Positions 53,499 through 62,330 are shown, numbered from the stretch's first letter. The stretch: 64,000 nt of DNA from Aequorivita sublithincola DSM 14238 (GCF_000265385.1 NC_018013.1:1019001-1083000), one strand, 5' to 3'. Notes: a model not told the origin generated them from the sequence alone. Numbers and translations: made by a program.

Positions 53499-55542
53499 TT
53501 TGTTCTTCAGATTTTTTTCTCGCGAGGAATGCAATTCCTTGTGCCATTCTTTGCTCCCAGGGATCAGCAGACTTTATATCTGGCAATCGTCCCCTTTCAT
53601 TTTTGAACTTTAAAGCGCGTTTGGCAAGTTCACGAGCTTCATCTAGTGATATATTTGGCTTTCTACCCGAAATCACCTCCGCCATAGCCCTTAAACTTTT
53701 CTCTGTCATTGCCTTTGATAAAATTGAATAGGCCTCACTAAAGGGATTAATACTATCAATCCAGTCTACGTCTAAATCCCTCACGTCCATCGTAAATTTA
53801 CGGACTCCATCAATCAATGACGTATTTGATTGATCCTTTAGCTCGTCATCACTATTAAGTTTTTGTTTACCCATTTGGGTAAGGTTTATCGCTGCAATAG
53901 CGTGTTGTCTTATCGCCTCCAGGTCTTCATCGTCTATTTCAGGATATTTTTCCCTAATTATTTTCCCCATTCTTATTTGGGTTAACTCTTGCGGGACTAA
54001 TTCTTCATCAAATAATCCACGTCCAATCGCTTCCTTATCTTGAGCAAATGCAGCAATCACCTCATTCAAATCTTCTTTACAAATACGCTGAGCACTTTCA
54101 CTTTTAGGCATTGAAAGTCCCTTAATCTCAACCTCATATTGACCTGTCTCTTCATTAAAGCCGATATTTTCCTTGTCGGGATTATAGCCACCTTCACCAT
54201 AATCTACTCCTTCTAAAGGTCCACTCTGAGGATTCTTTGGGGTGAAATTAAATCTTGGCGTAAGTACCTGCTCCATTAAAAGACTGGCAGAAATAGCCTT
54301 CAATGTATCATTTACGGCATCCGCGACCGCTTCTTCAGAAGCGTCAACTTCGGCAATTAAATTTGTGAATCTCGTTTGAATTTTACCCGGAGCATCACGC
54401 GTGGCGCGACCTATTATTTGAACTATCTCAGTCAAACTAGAGCGATAACCAATGGTTAGTGCGTGTTCACACCATATCCAATCAAAACCTTCTTTAGCCA
54501 TTCCAAGAGCAATTATAATATCGACGTGATCACGATTTGTTTTAATTTCTGGTAATCTAAGTGCTGCTTGAACTTTGGATCGTTTTAAAACGTCATCATC
54601 TACTAAATCAGCTATTTTGATAATTTTTCCTTCCGTTGTTTTAACCAAATGAAACCCAGTTTCAGGATCAACACCTAGCCACTCTCCTAACTGATCTATA
54701 ATATGTTCAACTTCCTTTATCTTTTGACCGGTGCTCTCACGCGAATTGACATTAGGAATATGAATAATTGTTTTTTCGTTGGGGTTTAGCACATTCAGGA
54801 TTGCATCGGAGTAGGCTTCACTATAAAAGTAGTATCCAATGTTGAGCGTCTTTAAATATTCATATCCATTTAATTGCTCGTAATAAGTATAGGTTACAGT
54901 ATCAAATTTGGATTCATCCTCCGGCATTAAGACTGGATTAGCGTCACCGCGAAAGTAAGATCCTGTCATTGCAACTATATGTGCTTTATCTCTAGAAATT
55001 AATTCTTTGAGTTGTGTTCCCAGAACATTATTATCATCGGCACTAACGTGGTGAAATTCATCAATAGCAATTAATCTGTCATCAAAAACATCAAAGCCAA
55101 AACGATCAACCGCAAATCTGAATGTAGCGTGGGTACAAACAAGTACTTCATCCTCACTATCTAAGAATGACTTTACAGAATTTACTTTACTACCATCCTC
55201 TCCTGGTGAGTTGCATAGGTTCCATTTAGGTTGTACAATCCAATCATAATAAAAGCCATATTTCGATAATGGTTCGTTCGCAAAGCTTGAACCAATAGAC
55301 TTTTCAGGTACTGCTATAATAGCTTGTTTAATTCCTTGACTGTTAAGTTTGTCTAGGGCAATAAACATTAACGCACGACTTTTACCCGATGCTGGCGGTG
55401 ATTTGATCAGTAAATATTGCTCTCCACGCTTTTCATAAGCACGCTCTTGCATTTCTCGCATTCCCAACTCATTGGACTTTATAGAATTTCCTGTGCCTTT
55501 ATAACTTACAGTAACTGTTGGTATTGATTTTTGTTTTGTCAT
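53491..55542 (-). CDS. SF2 DEAD/DEAH-type helicase (Res-like)
   Basis: 683 residues. Walker A SPPASGKSRAL (~48-58), DEAH-type box DEFHH (161-165), motif III AMTGSYFRGD, and motif VI QIIGRATRDAPGK. Class resembles type I/III restriction translocases without a nuclease domain. The C-terminus ELAKRALKFKNERGRLPDI repeats a motif of the GIY-YIG partner. Overlaps the methyltransferase by 4 bp and the GIY-YIG gene by 8 bp, so the three are co-translated. Expected to move along DNA and act with the nuclease. Confidence 0.88.
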   Translation of the reverse strand: MTKQKSIPTVTVSYKGTGNSIKSNELGMREMQERAYEKRGEQYLLIKSPPASGKSRALMFIALDKLNSQGIKQAIIAVPEKSIGSSFANEPLSKYGFYYDWIVQPKWNLCNSPGEDGSKVNSVKSFLDSEDEVLVCTHATFRFAVDRFGFDVFDDRLIAIDEFHHVSADDNNVLGTQLKELISRDKAHIVAMTGSYFRGDANPVLMPEDESKFDTVTYTYYEQLNGYEYLKTLNIGYYFYSEAYSDAILNVLNPNEKTIIHIPNVNSRESTGQKIKEVEHIIDQLGEWLGVDPETGFHLVKTTEGKIIKIADLVDDDVLKRSKVQAALRLPEIKTNRDHVDIIIALGMAKEGFDWIWCEHALTIGYRSSLTEIVQIIGRATRDAPGKIQTRFTNLIAEVDASEEAVADAVNDTLKAISASLLMEQVLTPRFNFTPKNPQSGPLEGVDYGEGGYNPDKENIGFNEETGQYEVEIKGLSMPKSESAQRICKEDLNEVIAAFAQDKEAIGRGLFDEELVPQELTQIRMGKIIREKYPEIDDEDLEAIRQHAIAAINLTQMGKQKLNSDDELKDQSNTSLIDGVRKFTMDVRDLDVDWIDSINPFSEAYSILSKAMTEKSLRAMAEVISGRKPNISLDEARELAKRALKFKNERGRLPDIKSADPWEQRMAQGIAFLARKKSEEQNG

Positions 55543-58295
55543 ACTTTTTTTAAATCGTTAGTCATTTTCGTATAGAGTTCAAATAATTTTTCAAGACGCT
55601 CCGTGTCATTTCGAAAACGCCGACCTATAAATATGCGCTCCAAAACTTCATCATTTCGATGATGTGCCTGCTTTAAATCCTCTGGTGTTTTATTTGTATC
55701 GTATAAATCAGCAATAGATGAAGGAAAATGACGTTCTCTAGCAATCAATATTTCTTCTGCACAAGCTGTTAAATCTTCCTTATTTTTTTTTGTTAAATCT
55801 GGTATTGGAAAGGTGTTCCATGCAAGTGTACTGGTAAAACGATAACGCATTTCCATACGGGAACATACTGTGGCGACCCAGATTAAATTCATTCGAGATG
55901 CAATGAGTGACAGAACCCATAAATCAGTACTTGGCATGTTAAACGCTGAATTTGAAACTGCTGTTCCTGGTTGGAGAAGTCCAACAGGCAAATATTCTCT
56001 GTTTTCAGAACTAGTAACAGGAACACAAATTATTGGTTCCGATGCTAACGGTTTCCTTTCATCAAATCTATAGGGCCAATTAGCTGCCTCAACTGTGGCC
56101 TTTTTTTTGCTTTCAAGGCGAAATTCTTTAACTCGAAGAATACGTTCGTTTATCGTTTTTATATCACTTGCTTCATCTATATTTTCATCATCTATCCATA
56201 TACAATACCTATAAAATCCATTGATTAATTCATTTGATCCTACAAAAGGTCTAATGAATTTATTGGTTTGCTCTGTTGTCAGTTTCAAATCACTTACTTC
56301 AGATTTTTCCAATAGCAGAAATCCTCCATCAGTTGGAGAGTTGCCTCTGCTAAACTCTGGCATTCCACATATATGATTTCTTACTGATTCAACGATTGTG
56401 TTCTTCCCGGGAACTAAATATGGATTTATATTATCCACTTCACGAGAAGCAGTTTGATTGTTGTTATCGATATCATAAATTCTTTTTTTAATATTTTTTT
56501 TATTTGAAATTCCAACAATTACTACTGTAACACCTGCATTCTGACTCGCTAAATTTGACCATTTGAATGATGTATGAGCGAATATTATTTCATGACCATT
56601 ATTTAAGATTAACGGCCATAACAACGGTACTTGTTGACCTTGACAAATAGAATTTGTGGATACAAATGCAGAGCTAGCATCAGTGTATTTACCGTATTCT
56701 ACAGCTTTCAAAAACCACCCAGCTACATAATCCAATGGTTTCCATCCTTTAATATAACCTTCGAAAATATTTCTCAAGTCATTTTTTTGGCTGCTATTTT
56801 GCTTTTTGCTACCCAAATAAGGTGGGTTTCCACAAATAAAAGTCTCACCCCCTTCATTATCAAAGTCAATTTCTGCTTGATCCAGTGGGGTACTAAAAAG
56901 ATCGTCCCCGTGAAGCTTTACGCCTGTTCCCGTTGGTGGGCATACCGAAAGCCAATTGATGCGTAGAGCATTTCCTTTGGTAATCCAATTTTCAGCATCT
57001 AAAGGTAAAAATTCGGCCAGAGCTAACTGATTCCCGCGATACAGTACATCACATTGATATTCGGCTATTATTAGTGCGAGTCTAGCAATTTCTGCGGAGA
57101 AATCTCGAAGCTCAATACCCCTAAAATTAGTTAGTGGTATTTCACTCGAAAGATTTTTTTCTCCTCGTCGTTTATTAATTTCATATTCTATTTCGCGAAT
57201 TTGCTTATAAGCAATTACAAGAAAGTTTCCAGAGCCACAAGCAGGATCGAATACTCTAATACGTGCCATACGTCTGCGTAAATTCAATAACTTTCTGGCA
57301 TTATCTCCCGCGTGCTCTAAATGCTCTCGTAGATCATCTAGGAATAATGGATTTAGAACCTTTAAGATGTTTGGAACAGAAGTGTAATGCATTCCTAACA
57401 TACCACGTTCTTCATCATCCGCAACAGCTTGAATCATCGACCCAAAAATATCAGGATTGATTTTCTTCCAATCTAGATTACCTACGTGGATTAAGTAAGA
57501 CCGAGCTATTTTAGTAAATTTGGGAACATCAGTTGATCCTGAAAACAACTCACCATTTACGTAAGGAAATTTATTAGCCCAAGTCTTTGTATTATATTTT
57601 TCACGGTCTTTTAATTTCGTGTCCATAGCACGAAACATTTCACTGATAATCTCGTGTGTATCGGAAGCATCACTCATACTCATTTGTTGTACGGTAAGTG
57701 TGAAAAGTCCATCACCTTGAAAGATACCCGTGTCTTCGGCAAAGAAGCAGAAAATTAAGCGTGCCAAGAAATGGTTCAAATCTGGTCGCCTCTCTGCACT
57801 CGCCCAATCGGAATTGTGTTGTAATAATTCAATATAAAGTTTATTTAATCTACCTGTGGCTTTGATGTCAAAGGCACTCTCCCTAATTTGCTTAACTGTA
57901 CTTATACCAGCTAACTCAAGGAAAAAACTGAAGTATTCGTGAAAATCTTTGTATTCACATACTAAGGTTTCTCCACTAATTATATTTTCCGCTTGAAATT
58001 CTTGTCCATCTGTGGCTAGGATGAATTGTGTTTTTGATTTTTTAGTTTCGGGAGTTTCTCTTAAAAGCGTTAAAGTATCTGTGACTTTGCCAGTATCAGA
58101 AACTGCAATGTGAATATTATTTCGTTGCAATACCCCTCCAACAATTGTTGACTTATTGGTGTTCCCTTCCCGCAAACGCTTAACGGTAGTATCTTTATTT
58201 CCAAATGCTTCTAGAAAAGAAAACGCAAATTCTTGCGAGTCAAATGGCTGATTCGCTAAGTCTGATACGGCTTCTTCAATTTCAACTGCGTTCAT
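55539..58295 (-). CDS. MmeI-like DNA adenine methyltransferase without a visible nuclease
   Basis: 918 residues. SAM motif I FDPACGSGNFLV (349-360) and catalytic motif IV NPPY (490-493) of N6-adenine methyltransferases. Layout (N-domain, helical spacer, MTase, target-recognition region ~650-820, C-terminal helical part) is MmeI/type IIG-like, but I see no D-ExK nuclease motif in the first 150 residues, so cutting would need a partner. Starts 13 bp after abiEii, overlaps the helicase by 4 bp. Confidence 0.87.
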   Translation of the reverse strand: MNAVEIEEAVSDLANQPFDSQEFAFSFLEAFGNKDTTVKRLREGNTNKSTIVGGVLQRNNIHIAVSDTGKVTDTLTLLRETPETKKSKTQFILATDGQEFQAENIISGETLVCEYKDFHEYFSFFLELAGISTVKQIRESAFDIKATGRLNKLYIELLQHNSDWASAERRPDLNHFLARLIFCFFAEDTGIFQGDGLFTLTVQQMSMSDASDTHEIISEMFRAMDTKLKDREKYNTKTWANKFPYVNGELFSGSTDVPKFTKIARSYLIHVGNLDWKKINPDIFGSMIQAVADDEERGMLGMHYTSVPNILKVLNPLFLDDLREHLEHAGDNARKLLNLRRRMARIRVFDPACGSGNFLVIAYKQIREIEYEINKRRGEKNLSSEIPLTNFRGIELRDFSAEIARLALIIAEYQCDVLYRGNQLALAEFLPLDAENWITKGNALRINWLSVCPPTGTGVKLHGDDLFSTPLDQAEIDFDNEGGETFICGNPPYLGSKKQNSSQKNDLRNIFEGYIKGWKPLDYVAGWFLKAVEYGKYTDASSAFVSTNSICQGQQVPLLWPLILNNGHEIIFAHTSFKWSNLASQNAGVTVVIVGISNKKNIKKRIYDIDNNNQTASREVDNINPYLVPGKNTIVESVRNHICGMPEFSRGNSPTDGGFLLLEKSEVSDLKLTTEQTNKFIRPFVGSNELINGFYRYCIWIDDENIDEASDIKTINERILRVKEFRLESKKKATVEAANWPYRFDERKPLASEPIICVPVTSSENREYLPVGLLQPGTAVSNSAFNMPSTDLWVLSLIASRMNLIWVATVCSRMEMRYRFTSTLAWNTFPIPDLTKKNKEDLTACAEEILIARERHFPSSIADLYDTNKTPEDLKQAHHRNDEVLERIFIGRRFRNDTERLEKLFELYTKMTNDLKKV

Positions 58296-58309
58296 TATAG
58301 TTCTTTATA

Positions 58310-59101
58310 TTATTTAAGCTTCTCAACTAGTTCGTTCTTTAGCCATTCAAAGGCTGCACTTTGGTCATATTTAATTTCCGGTCTTAACAATGCCTCCATA
58401 TCGCCAATAAAATCAGGATTAGTTTCCTTTTCTTCCATATTGAGTAAAAACTCTTTTTTTGTAGGTGTTTTTCCAACAGATACACTCATATACTTATAGA
58501 AACAATCTATAATTGATGGGATGTCTAGGTTTTGATTTAATCTTGAATAATCTAAATCAAACAAATCCCTTCCTTTACTTCTTTGATACAATGCTCTTAG
58601 TTTTGTACCCAATAATTCATTGATGTTATAGGTTCTAATATTAGCTTTACCTTCAAACCAATTACTTTTTACTTCAAATGGAAATTCTACCCAAGGCAAC
58701 ACGTTAAAATGTTCCTTACAATTGATTTCCAACTTTAACCGCAGTCGAATATTCTCATATTCCGAAGTAAATCGGTACATCGCCTTTGCCCCGTGACCAC
58801 CTATTTTAGTACTTCTTTTTTCTTCAAAAAAAGTAACCACCTCAGCAATGCGTTGCATTATCGGTTTTATCGGTCCTGGTTTAACTTGAACCAAATCTAT
58901 ATCTTCTGAATAGCGTGGCGCAGGGTTTAGATATAACTTATGAAGTGCAGTACCTCCTCTGAATGCCAGATTTTCATTTAAAAATTCATCAGAAAATATG
59001 TCAACGAGGGCACGACTGATGACCAAGTCCTGTTCTACCTGTGAAAATTCTCTCCAAGGTGCATTCATCTGCCATTTCGCAATATCAGGTCTTGGTATCA
59101 T
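58310..59101 (-). CDS. AbiEii-type nucleotidyltransferase toxin
   Basis: 263 residues. AFRGGTALHKLYL (~46-58) and RYSEDIDLVQ carry the GG(T) and DxD motifs of the AbiEii/AbiGii nucleotidyltransferases, which block growth by modifying tRNA. Overlaps AbiEi by 4 bp (ATGA), the standard type IV-like TA arrangement. Here it heads a restriction-like operon, which may place the whole locus under AbiEi control. Confidence 0.9.
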   Translation of the reverse strand: MIPRPDIAKWQMNAPWREFSQVEQDLVISRALVDIFSDEFLNENLAFRGGTALHKLYLNPAPRYSEDIDLVQVKPGPIKPIMQRIAEVVTFFEEKRSTKIGGHGAKAMYRFTSEYENIRLRLKLEINCKEHFNVLPWVEFPFEVKSNWFEGKANIRTYNINELLGTKLRALYQRSKGRDLFDLDYSRLNQNLDIPSIIDCFYKYMSVSVGKTPTKKEFLLNMEEKETNPDFIGDMEALLRPEIKYDQSAAFEWLKNELVEKLK

Positions 59102-59892
59102 AAATCACTTTCCATTTTAATATTAACATCAACTTTCCATCTATTTTCAACGGATCCCGGCTTTTCATTTGATCTTGGACTTAACAAAACTGGATAGAAT
59201 TTTTCAATTTTTAAATGTTCATATATGAGATTTGCTATTTCAGATTCTGGATCAAATTCATTCAACAAATATCCAAAACGTTGTAAGACGCTTTTTTGAC
59301 GGTACCAAGACAACAATTCTTTTGCGTCTGCTAATTTAATTTCTTCAGCCAATTCTTCTAAAACAGAGAGCATTCTATTTAAACCGCCTATTTTGGTTTG
59401 ATGATAAATTAAGTCAACAGCTGTCAAGCAAGGACTGGATATTTTGAACATCCCTGCATCTCCTTTTTTCGATAATACGTTTTTCGTTGGCCAATTGGAC
59501 ACAGTAAAAAAGTCAAGATTGATTGCGTGTTTGGAGATTGATAACAAAGGCGCTTTGTCGTGTAAAACGTATTCTTTTTGAATTTGTTGATGACCAGCAC
59601 CATAAAATTTTGCTGCGGAGTATAAACCGACATAATAATTACGCTCTAAATACTTAAAAAGGCTATTAACGTATAGTTCGATGGGTAATTTCCCAAATTT
59701 TGAATATCGTGGTGGAATAATTAAATAAAAATGATGCCGTAAAGGAATGACATCACCTTTTTGTATGGCATAAGATAATTGACTCTGTATTGAAGTTTCA
59801 GACTTATTTGCTTTAGCAATAAGAAGTTCGTCCCAATTGAATGCATAACTTTCAAATGATAATCGCTCTTTTATAAAGTTGGATAGATTCAA
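59098..59892 (-). CDS. AbiEi-type antitoxin
   Basis: 264 residues. N-terminal winged-helix-like region (SFESYAFNWDELLIAKANKSETSIQSQLSYAIQKGDVIPLRHHFYLIIPPRY) and the AbiEi-type C-domain (YVGLYSAAKFYGAGHQQIQKEYVLHDK ... SSPCLTAVDLIYHQTKIGGLNRMLSVLEEL). AbiEi proteins repress their own promoter and neutralise AbiEii. First gene of the operon; its promoter should be in 59893-59990, where I find no clean TAnnTTTG. Confidence 0.85.
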   Translation of the reverse strand: MNLSNFIKERLSFESYAFNWDELLIAKANKSETSIQSQLSYAIQKGDVIPLRHHFYLIIPPRYSKFGKLPIELYVNSLFKYLERNYYVGLYSAAKFYGAGHQQIQKEYVLHDKAPLLSISKHAINLDFFTVSNWPTKNVLSKKGDAGMFKISSPCLTAVDLIYHQTKIGGLNRMLSVLEELAEEIKLADAKELLSWYRQKSVLQRFGYLLNEFDPESEIANLIYEHLKIEKFYPVLLSPRSNEKPGSVENRWKVDVNIKMESDL

Positions 59893-60241
59893 CTGTAGTA
59901 AATTTTCGAGAAATATAGTGAATATTAGTTGTTTTCTTGAAAGTTTACTAAAATAATTTTTAGAATTTATATTTATTTAGGCGACATCGTATGGATTATA
60001 CATAACAAAAGAAGGAGTTATTCTAAACAATTTTATAGAAACAGTAAAATATTGATAGTACTTAATGTCCAACAATAAATACTCCCTAACTTTCATTGAT
60101 AAGGGACTAATTTGATGTCAGTAAATTTTCAAGGTCGATTTAGGCTCAGTAAATCCTCAAGAAATGAATATGAATAGTCTCACTTTCCTCCAAACTATCA
60201 AATTAATACAAATCCAATTAAATATTATAAAAAAATGAAAA

Positions 60242-60263
60242 TGTTGTACCTATGTTGTACCAA
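60242..60263. repeat. Right arm-type repeat (TGTTGTACC doublet)
   Basis: Identical over 22 bp to 31626-31647 and in the same orientation, 40 bp inside the right 59-bp repeat. In the excised circle the two doublets would flank the core site, as arm sites of tyrosine integrases do. Confidence 0.65.
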
Positions 60264-60269
60264 GTGATA

Positions 60270-60300
60270 AAAAAAAGACTTCAACATTTCTGCTGAAGCC
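60270..60300 (-). terminator. Terminator of tRNA-Leu
   Basis: GACTTCAACA (60277-60286) and TGCTGAAGCC (60291-60300) pair at 8 of 10 positions, with a 7-T run on the minus strand. Counterpart of the hairpin at 31441-31467. Confidence 0.7.
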
Positions 60301-60303
60301 TTT

Positions 60304-60362
60304 TGTACTCGAGGCGGGAATCGAACCCGCACGTCCTAAAACACTGGATTTTGAATCCAGCG
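60304..60362 (-). repeat. attR: 59-bp repeat within intact tRNA-Leu
   Basis: Perfect copy of 31469-31527. The exchange within this repeat kept the tRNA complete: its 5' part comes from the chromosome and its 3' part from the island. Confidence 0.93.
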
Positions 60363-60387
60363 CGTCTACCAATTCCGCCACTCGAGC
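60306..60387 (-). tRNA. tRNA-Leu (anticodon CAA)
   Basis: Acceptor GCTCGAG (60381-60387) pairs with CTCGAGT (60307-60313, last pair G-T). The anticodon stem CTGGA/TCCAG encloses TTCAAAA, anticodon CAA. Long variable arm (13 nt) and T arm GCGGGTTCGATTCCCGC. CCA is not encoded (ACA then A run). Integration site of the island. Confidence 0.93.
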
Positions 60388-60412
60388 TTATTAGTTTACC
60401 ATTCTACTCTAA

Positions 60413-60454
60413 CGCGTCTATCATTCCAATAACTATCGGAACCGCCACTCGAGC
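60413..60454 (-). pseudogene. Decayed tRNA-Leu 5' half
   Basis: Minus strand GCTCGAGTGGCGG (60442-60454) matches the first 13 bases of the intact tRNA, and TAGACGC (60413-60419) its D-arm end. Between them lies an extra stretch forming a near-palindrome (TTCCGATA/TATTGGAA). It ends just where the 59-bp repeat would begin, as expected for a left-over of an earlier integration. Confidence 0.65.
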
Positions 60455-60541
60455 AAACGGGAGGCAAAAATAAACAAATAATTGTAATTTATTGAAAAAT
60501 TATAAAAGGTATTTTTTTAAAATGTGCTCGGTATTAATTTT

Positions 60542-60549
60542 TACCTTTG
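60542..60549 (+). promoter_or_regulatory. -7 box of prs
   Basis: TACCTTTG matches TAnnTTTG, 23 bp before the prs ATG; the -33 region is T-rich without a clear TTTG. Confidence 0.55.
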
Positions 60550-60572
60550 CAGCTTAATCAACAACCTATATT

Positions 60573-61511
60573 ATGCCAACTATCGCTCCGGACCCTAAGA
60601 TTTTTGCCTGTAAACAAAGTGAAGCACTCGCAAAGGATATTGCGGAAGCCTTCGGAATATCATTGGGAAATGTTATCACTGCCCATTATAGCGATGGTGA
60701 ATTTCAACCTTCTTTTGAAGAATCCGTTCGCGGAAGCCGCGTTTTTTTGATAGGCTCTACCTTTCCGAACAGCGATCATTTAATGGAACTTCTACTTATG
60801 ATAGATGCCGCTAAACGAGCTTCAGCAAGACACATTACGGCCGTATTGCCTTATTTTGGTTGGGCACGCCAGGACAGAAAGGACAAACCACGTGTTCCTA
60901 TTGCAGCAAAATTGGTTGCAAAAATGCTTGAGACTGCTGGTGCAACAAGAATTATAACGATGGACCTTCACGCAGATCAAATTCAAGGATTTTTTGAAAA
61001 ACCAGTGGATCATCTTTTTGCTTCAACTATATTTCTTCCGTATTTAAGAAGTCTGAACCTTGACAATCTTACAATCGCTTCGCCAGATATGGGCGGCTCA
61101 AAACGTGCGTATGCCTATTCAAAATTTTTGAACAGCGATGTAGTAATCTGCTACAAACAACGCGAAAAAGCTAATATAATCTCGCATATGGAACTCATTG
61201 GCGACGTAAAAGGCAAAAATGTTGTGTTGGTAGATGATATGGTAGATACTGCCGGAACCCTTACTACTGCTGCAGATTTAATGATGGAACGCGGTGCATT
61301 GAGCGTTCGTGCGGTTTGTACGCACCCACTTCTTTCAGGAAATGCTTATGAACGAATTGAAAAATCACAATTACTAGAACTGATCGTTTCAGATTCAATT
61401 CCAACAAAACCAAGTAAAAAAATTAGAGTGATAAGTTGCGCCAATCTTTTTGCAGATGTTATGTTGAGCGTAAATGCTAATAAATCTATTAGTTCAAAGT
61501 TTTTAATGTAA
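60573..61511 (+). CDS. prs: Ribose-phosphate pyrophosphokinase
   Basis: Makes PRPP from ribose-5-phosphate and ATP for nucleotide, His and Trp synthesis. 312 residues with the N-terminal PRPK motif (KIFACKQSEALAKDIAEAFGISLGN), the DLHADQIQGFFEKPVDHL signature (~130) and the PRPP loop VVLVDDMVDTAGTL (~220). Heads the prs-rplY-pth-ribF order normal for flavobacteria, directly at the right edge of the island. Confidence 0.97.
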   Translation: MPTIAPDPKIFACKQSEALAKDIAEAFGISLGNVITAHYSDGEFQPSFEESVRGSRVFLIGSTFPNSDHLMELLLMIDAAKRASARHITAVLPYFGWARQDRKDKPRVPIAAKLVAKMLETAGATRIITMDLHADQIQGFFEKPVDHLFASTIFLPYLRSLNLDNLTIASPDMGGSKRAYAYSKFLNSDVVICYKQREKANIISHMELIGDVKGKNVVLVDDMVDTAGTLTTAADLMMERGALSVRAVCTHPLLSGNAYERIEKSQLLELIVSDSIPTKPSKKIRVISCANLFADVMLSVNANKSISSKFLM

Positions 61512-61589
61512 TACCTTTCCTTAAAACTAGAAATTTATTTAAAACTCCAAATAATTCTAAATCGTAAATCGTAAATCCAAAATAAAAAT

Positions 61590-61655
61590 TATCTTTGCAC
61601 TCCCTAAAAAACAGCTTTTTAGGGAATTTTTTAATTAATAAACAATTTAGAAAAA
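61590..61655 (+). promoter_or_regulatory. Promoter and 5'-terminal hairpin of rplY
   Basis: TATCTTTG (61590-61597) is a -7 box. Starting 4 bp further is a perfect 10-bp hairpin TCCCTAAAAA (61601-61610) / TTTTTAGGGA (61616-61625), loop ACAGC, followed by ATTTTTTAATT. The mRNA would begin with a terminator-like hairpin, a candidate attenuator for L25. Confidence 0.6.
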
Positions 61656-62306
61656 ATGAAATCTATTACAATTAAAGGATCACAAAGAGAAAGCGTGGGC
61701 AAAAAGGCAACGAAAGCCCTACGTAATGCTGGAATGGTTCCTTGCGTAGTTTACGGAGGGAAAGAACCAATTAGTTTTTCAGCAGAAGAAATTGCATTCA
61801 AAAACTTGGTTTACACTCCAGACGTACACACTGTTGTTGTGGATTTAGGAGGCTCAAAAGTTCAGGCAATCCTTCAAGATATACAATTTCACCCAGTAAC
61901 AGACCGTATTCTTCACATCGATTTTTACCAAATTTTTGATGATAAAGAAGTAATGATGGAAATTCCAGTTCGTACCACAGGAAACGCTCGTGGAGTGCGT
62001 AACGGAGGTACTTTGCGTATTGTTACTCGTAAACTTCGTGTAAAAGCTTTGCCAGAAAATCTTCCAGATTTTATTGAGGCAGACATTACCGAAATGAAAA
62101 TTGGTGCTAAAATGTACACTAAGTCTATTGAAACAGACAATTTCAAAATTATGCACCCAGAAAACACTGTTATCTGTCAGGTTAGAACTTCACGTACTGC
62201 AGTTGTGGACGAGGTTGAAGAAGAAGAAACTGAAACAGCTGAAGGTGCAGAAGGAGAAGAAGTTCCAGCTATTGAAACTGATGATGTTGCAGCAGTAAAG
62301 GACTAA
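61656..62306 (+). CDS. rplY: 50S ribosomal protein L25/general stress protein Ctc
   Basis: Binds 5S rRNA. 216 residues: N-terminal L25 domain ([36 protein letters not shown]), then a Ctc/TL5-type domain ([19 protein letters not shown] ... [26 protein letters not shown]) and an acidic tail ([21 protein letters not shown]). Longer L25 of the Ctc type, usual in Bacteroidota. Followed by a terminator. Confidence 0.96.
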   Translation: MKSITIKGSQRESVGKKATKALRNAGMVPCVVYGGKEPISFSAEEIAFKNLVYTPDVHTVVVDLGGSKVQAILQDIQFHPVTDRILHIDFYQIFDDKEVMMEIPVRTTGNARGVRNGGTLRIVTRKLRVKALPENLPDFIEADITEMKIGAKMYTKSIETDNFKIMHPENTVICQVRTSRTAVVDEVEEEETETAEGAEGEEVPAIETDDVAAVKD

Positions 62307-62330
62307 ATTTCTTTTTAGAAGATAAACAAA

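Larger units (their letters stand above)
59893..60303. other. Right end of the island, no gene
   Basis: AT-rich, with many stop codons in all frames. Contains the right arm repeat (60242-60263) and the tRNA terminator (60270-60300). Nothing else recognisable. Confidence 0.6.
31469..60362. mobile_element. 28.9-kb genomic island integrated in tRNA-Leu(CAA)
   Basis: Bounded by a perfect 59-bp direct repeat (31469-31527 and 60304-60362) that covers the tRNA-Leu 3' part from the anticodon arm to the 3' end. A tyrosine integrase gene lies 155 bp inside the left end, and a doublet repeat typical of integrase arm sites sits inside both ends. The intact tRNA is at the right, restored by island sequence. 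No relaxase, VirB/Tra or phage structural genes are seen, so it is an integrative island mobilised in trans or decayed. Cargo is mostly defence-like. Confidence 0.93.

Noticed and set aside
55539..58295. Methyltransferase as a complete type IIG restriction enzyme
   Set aside because: No D-ExK nuclease motif visible in the N-domain; kept as methylase with separate nuclease, though this needs structural proof.
31469..60362. Island as a conjugative element (ICE)
   Set aside because: No relaxase, coupling protein or Tra genes were found; the GC-rich motif at 42.66-42.72 kb alone is not enough for an oriT call.
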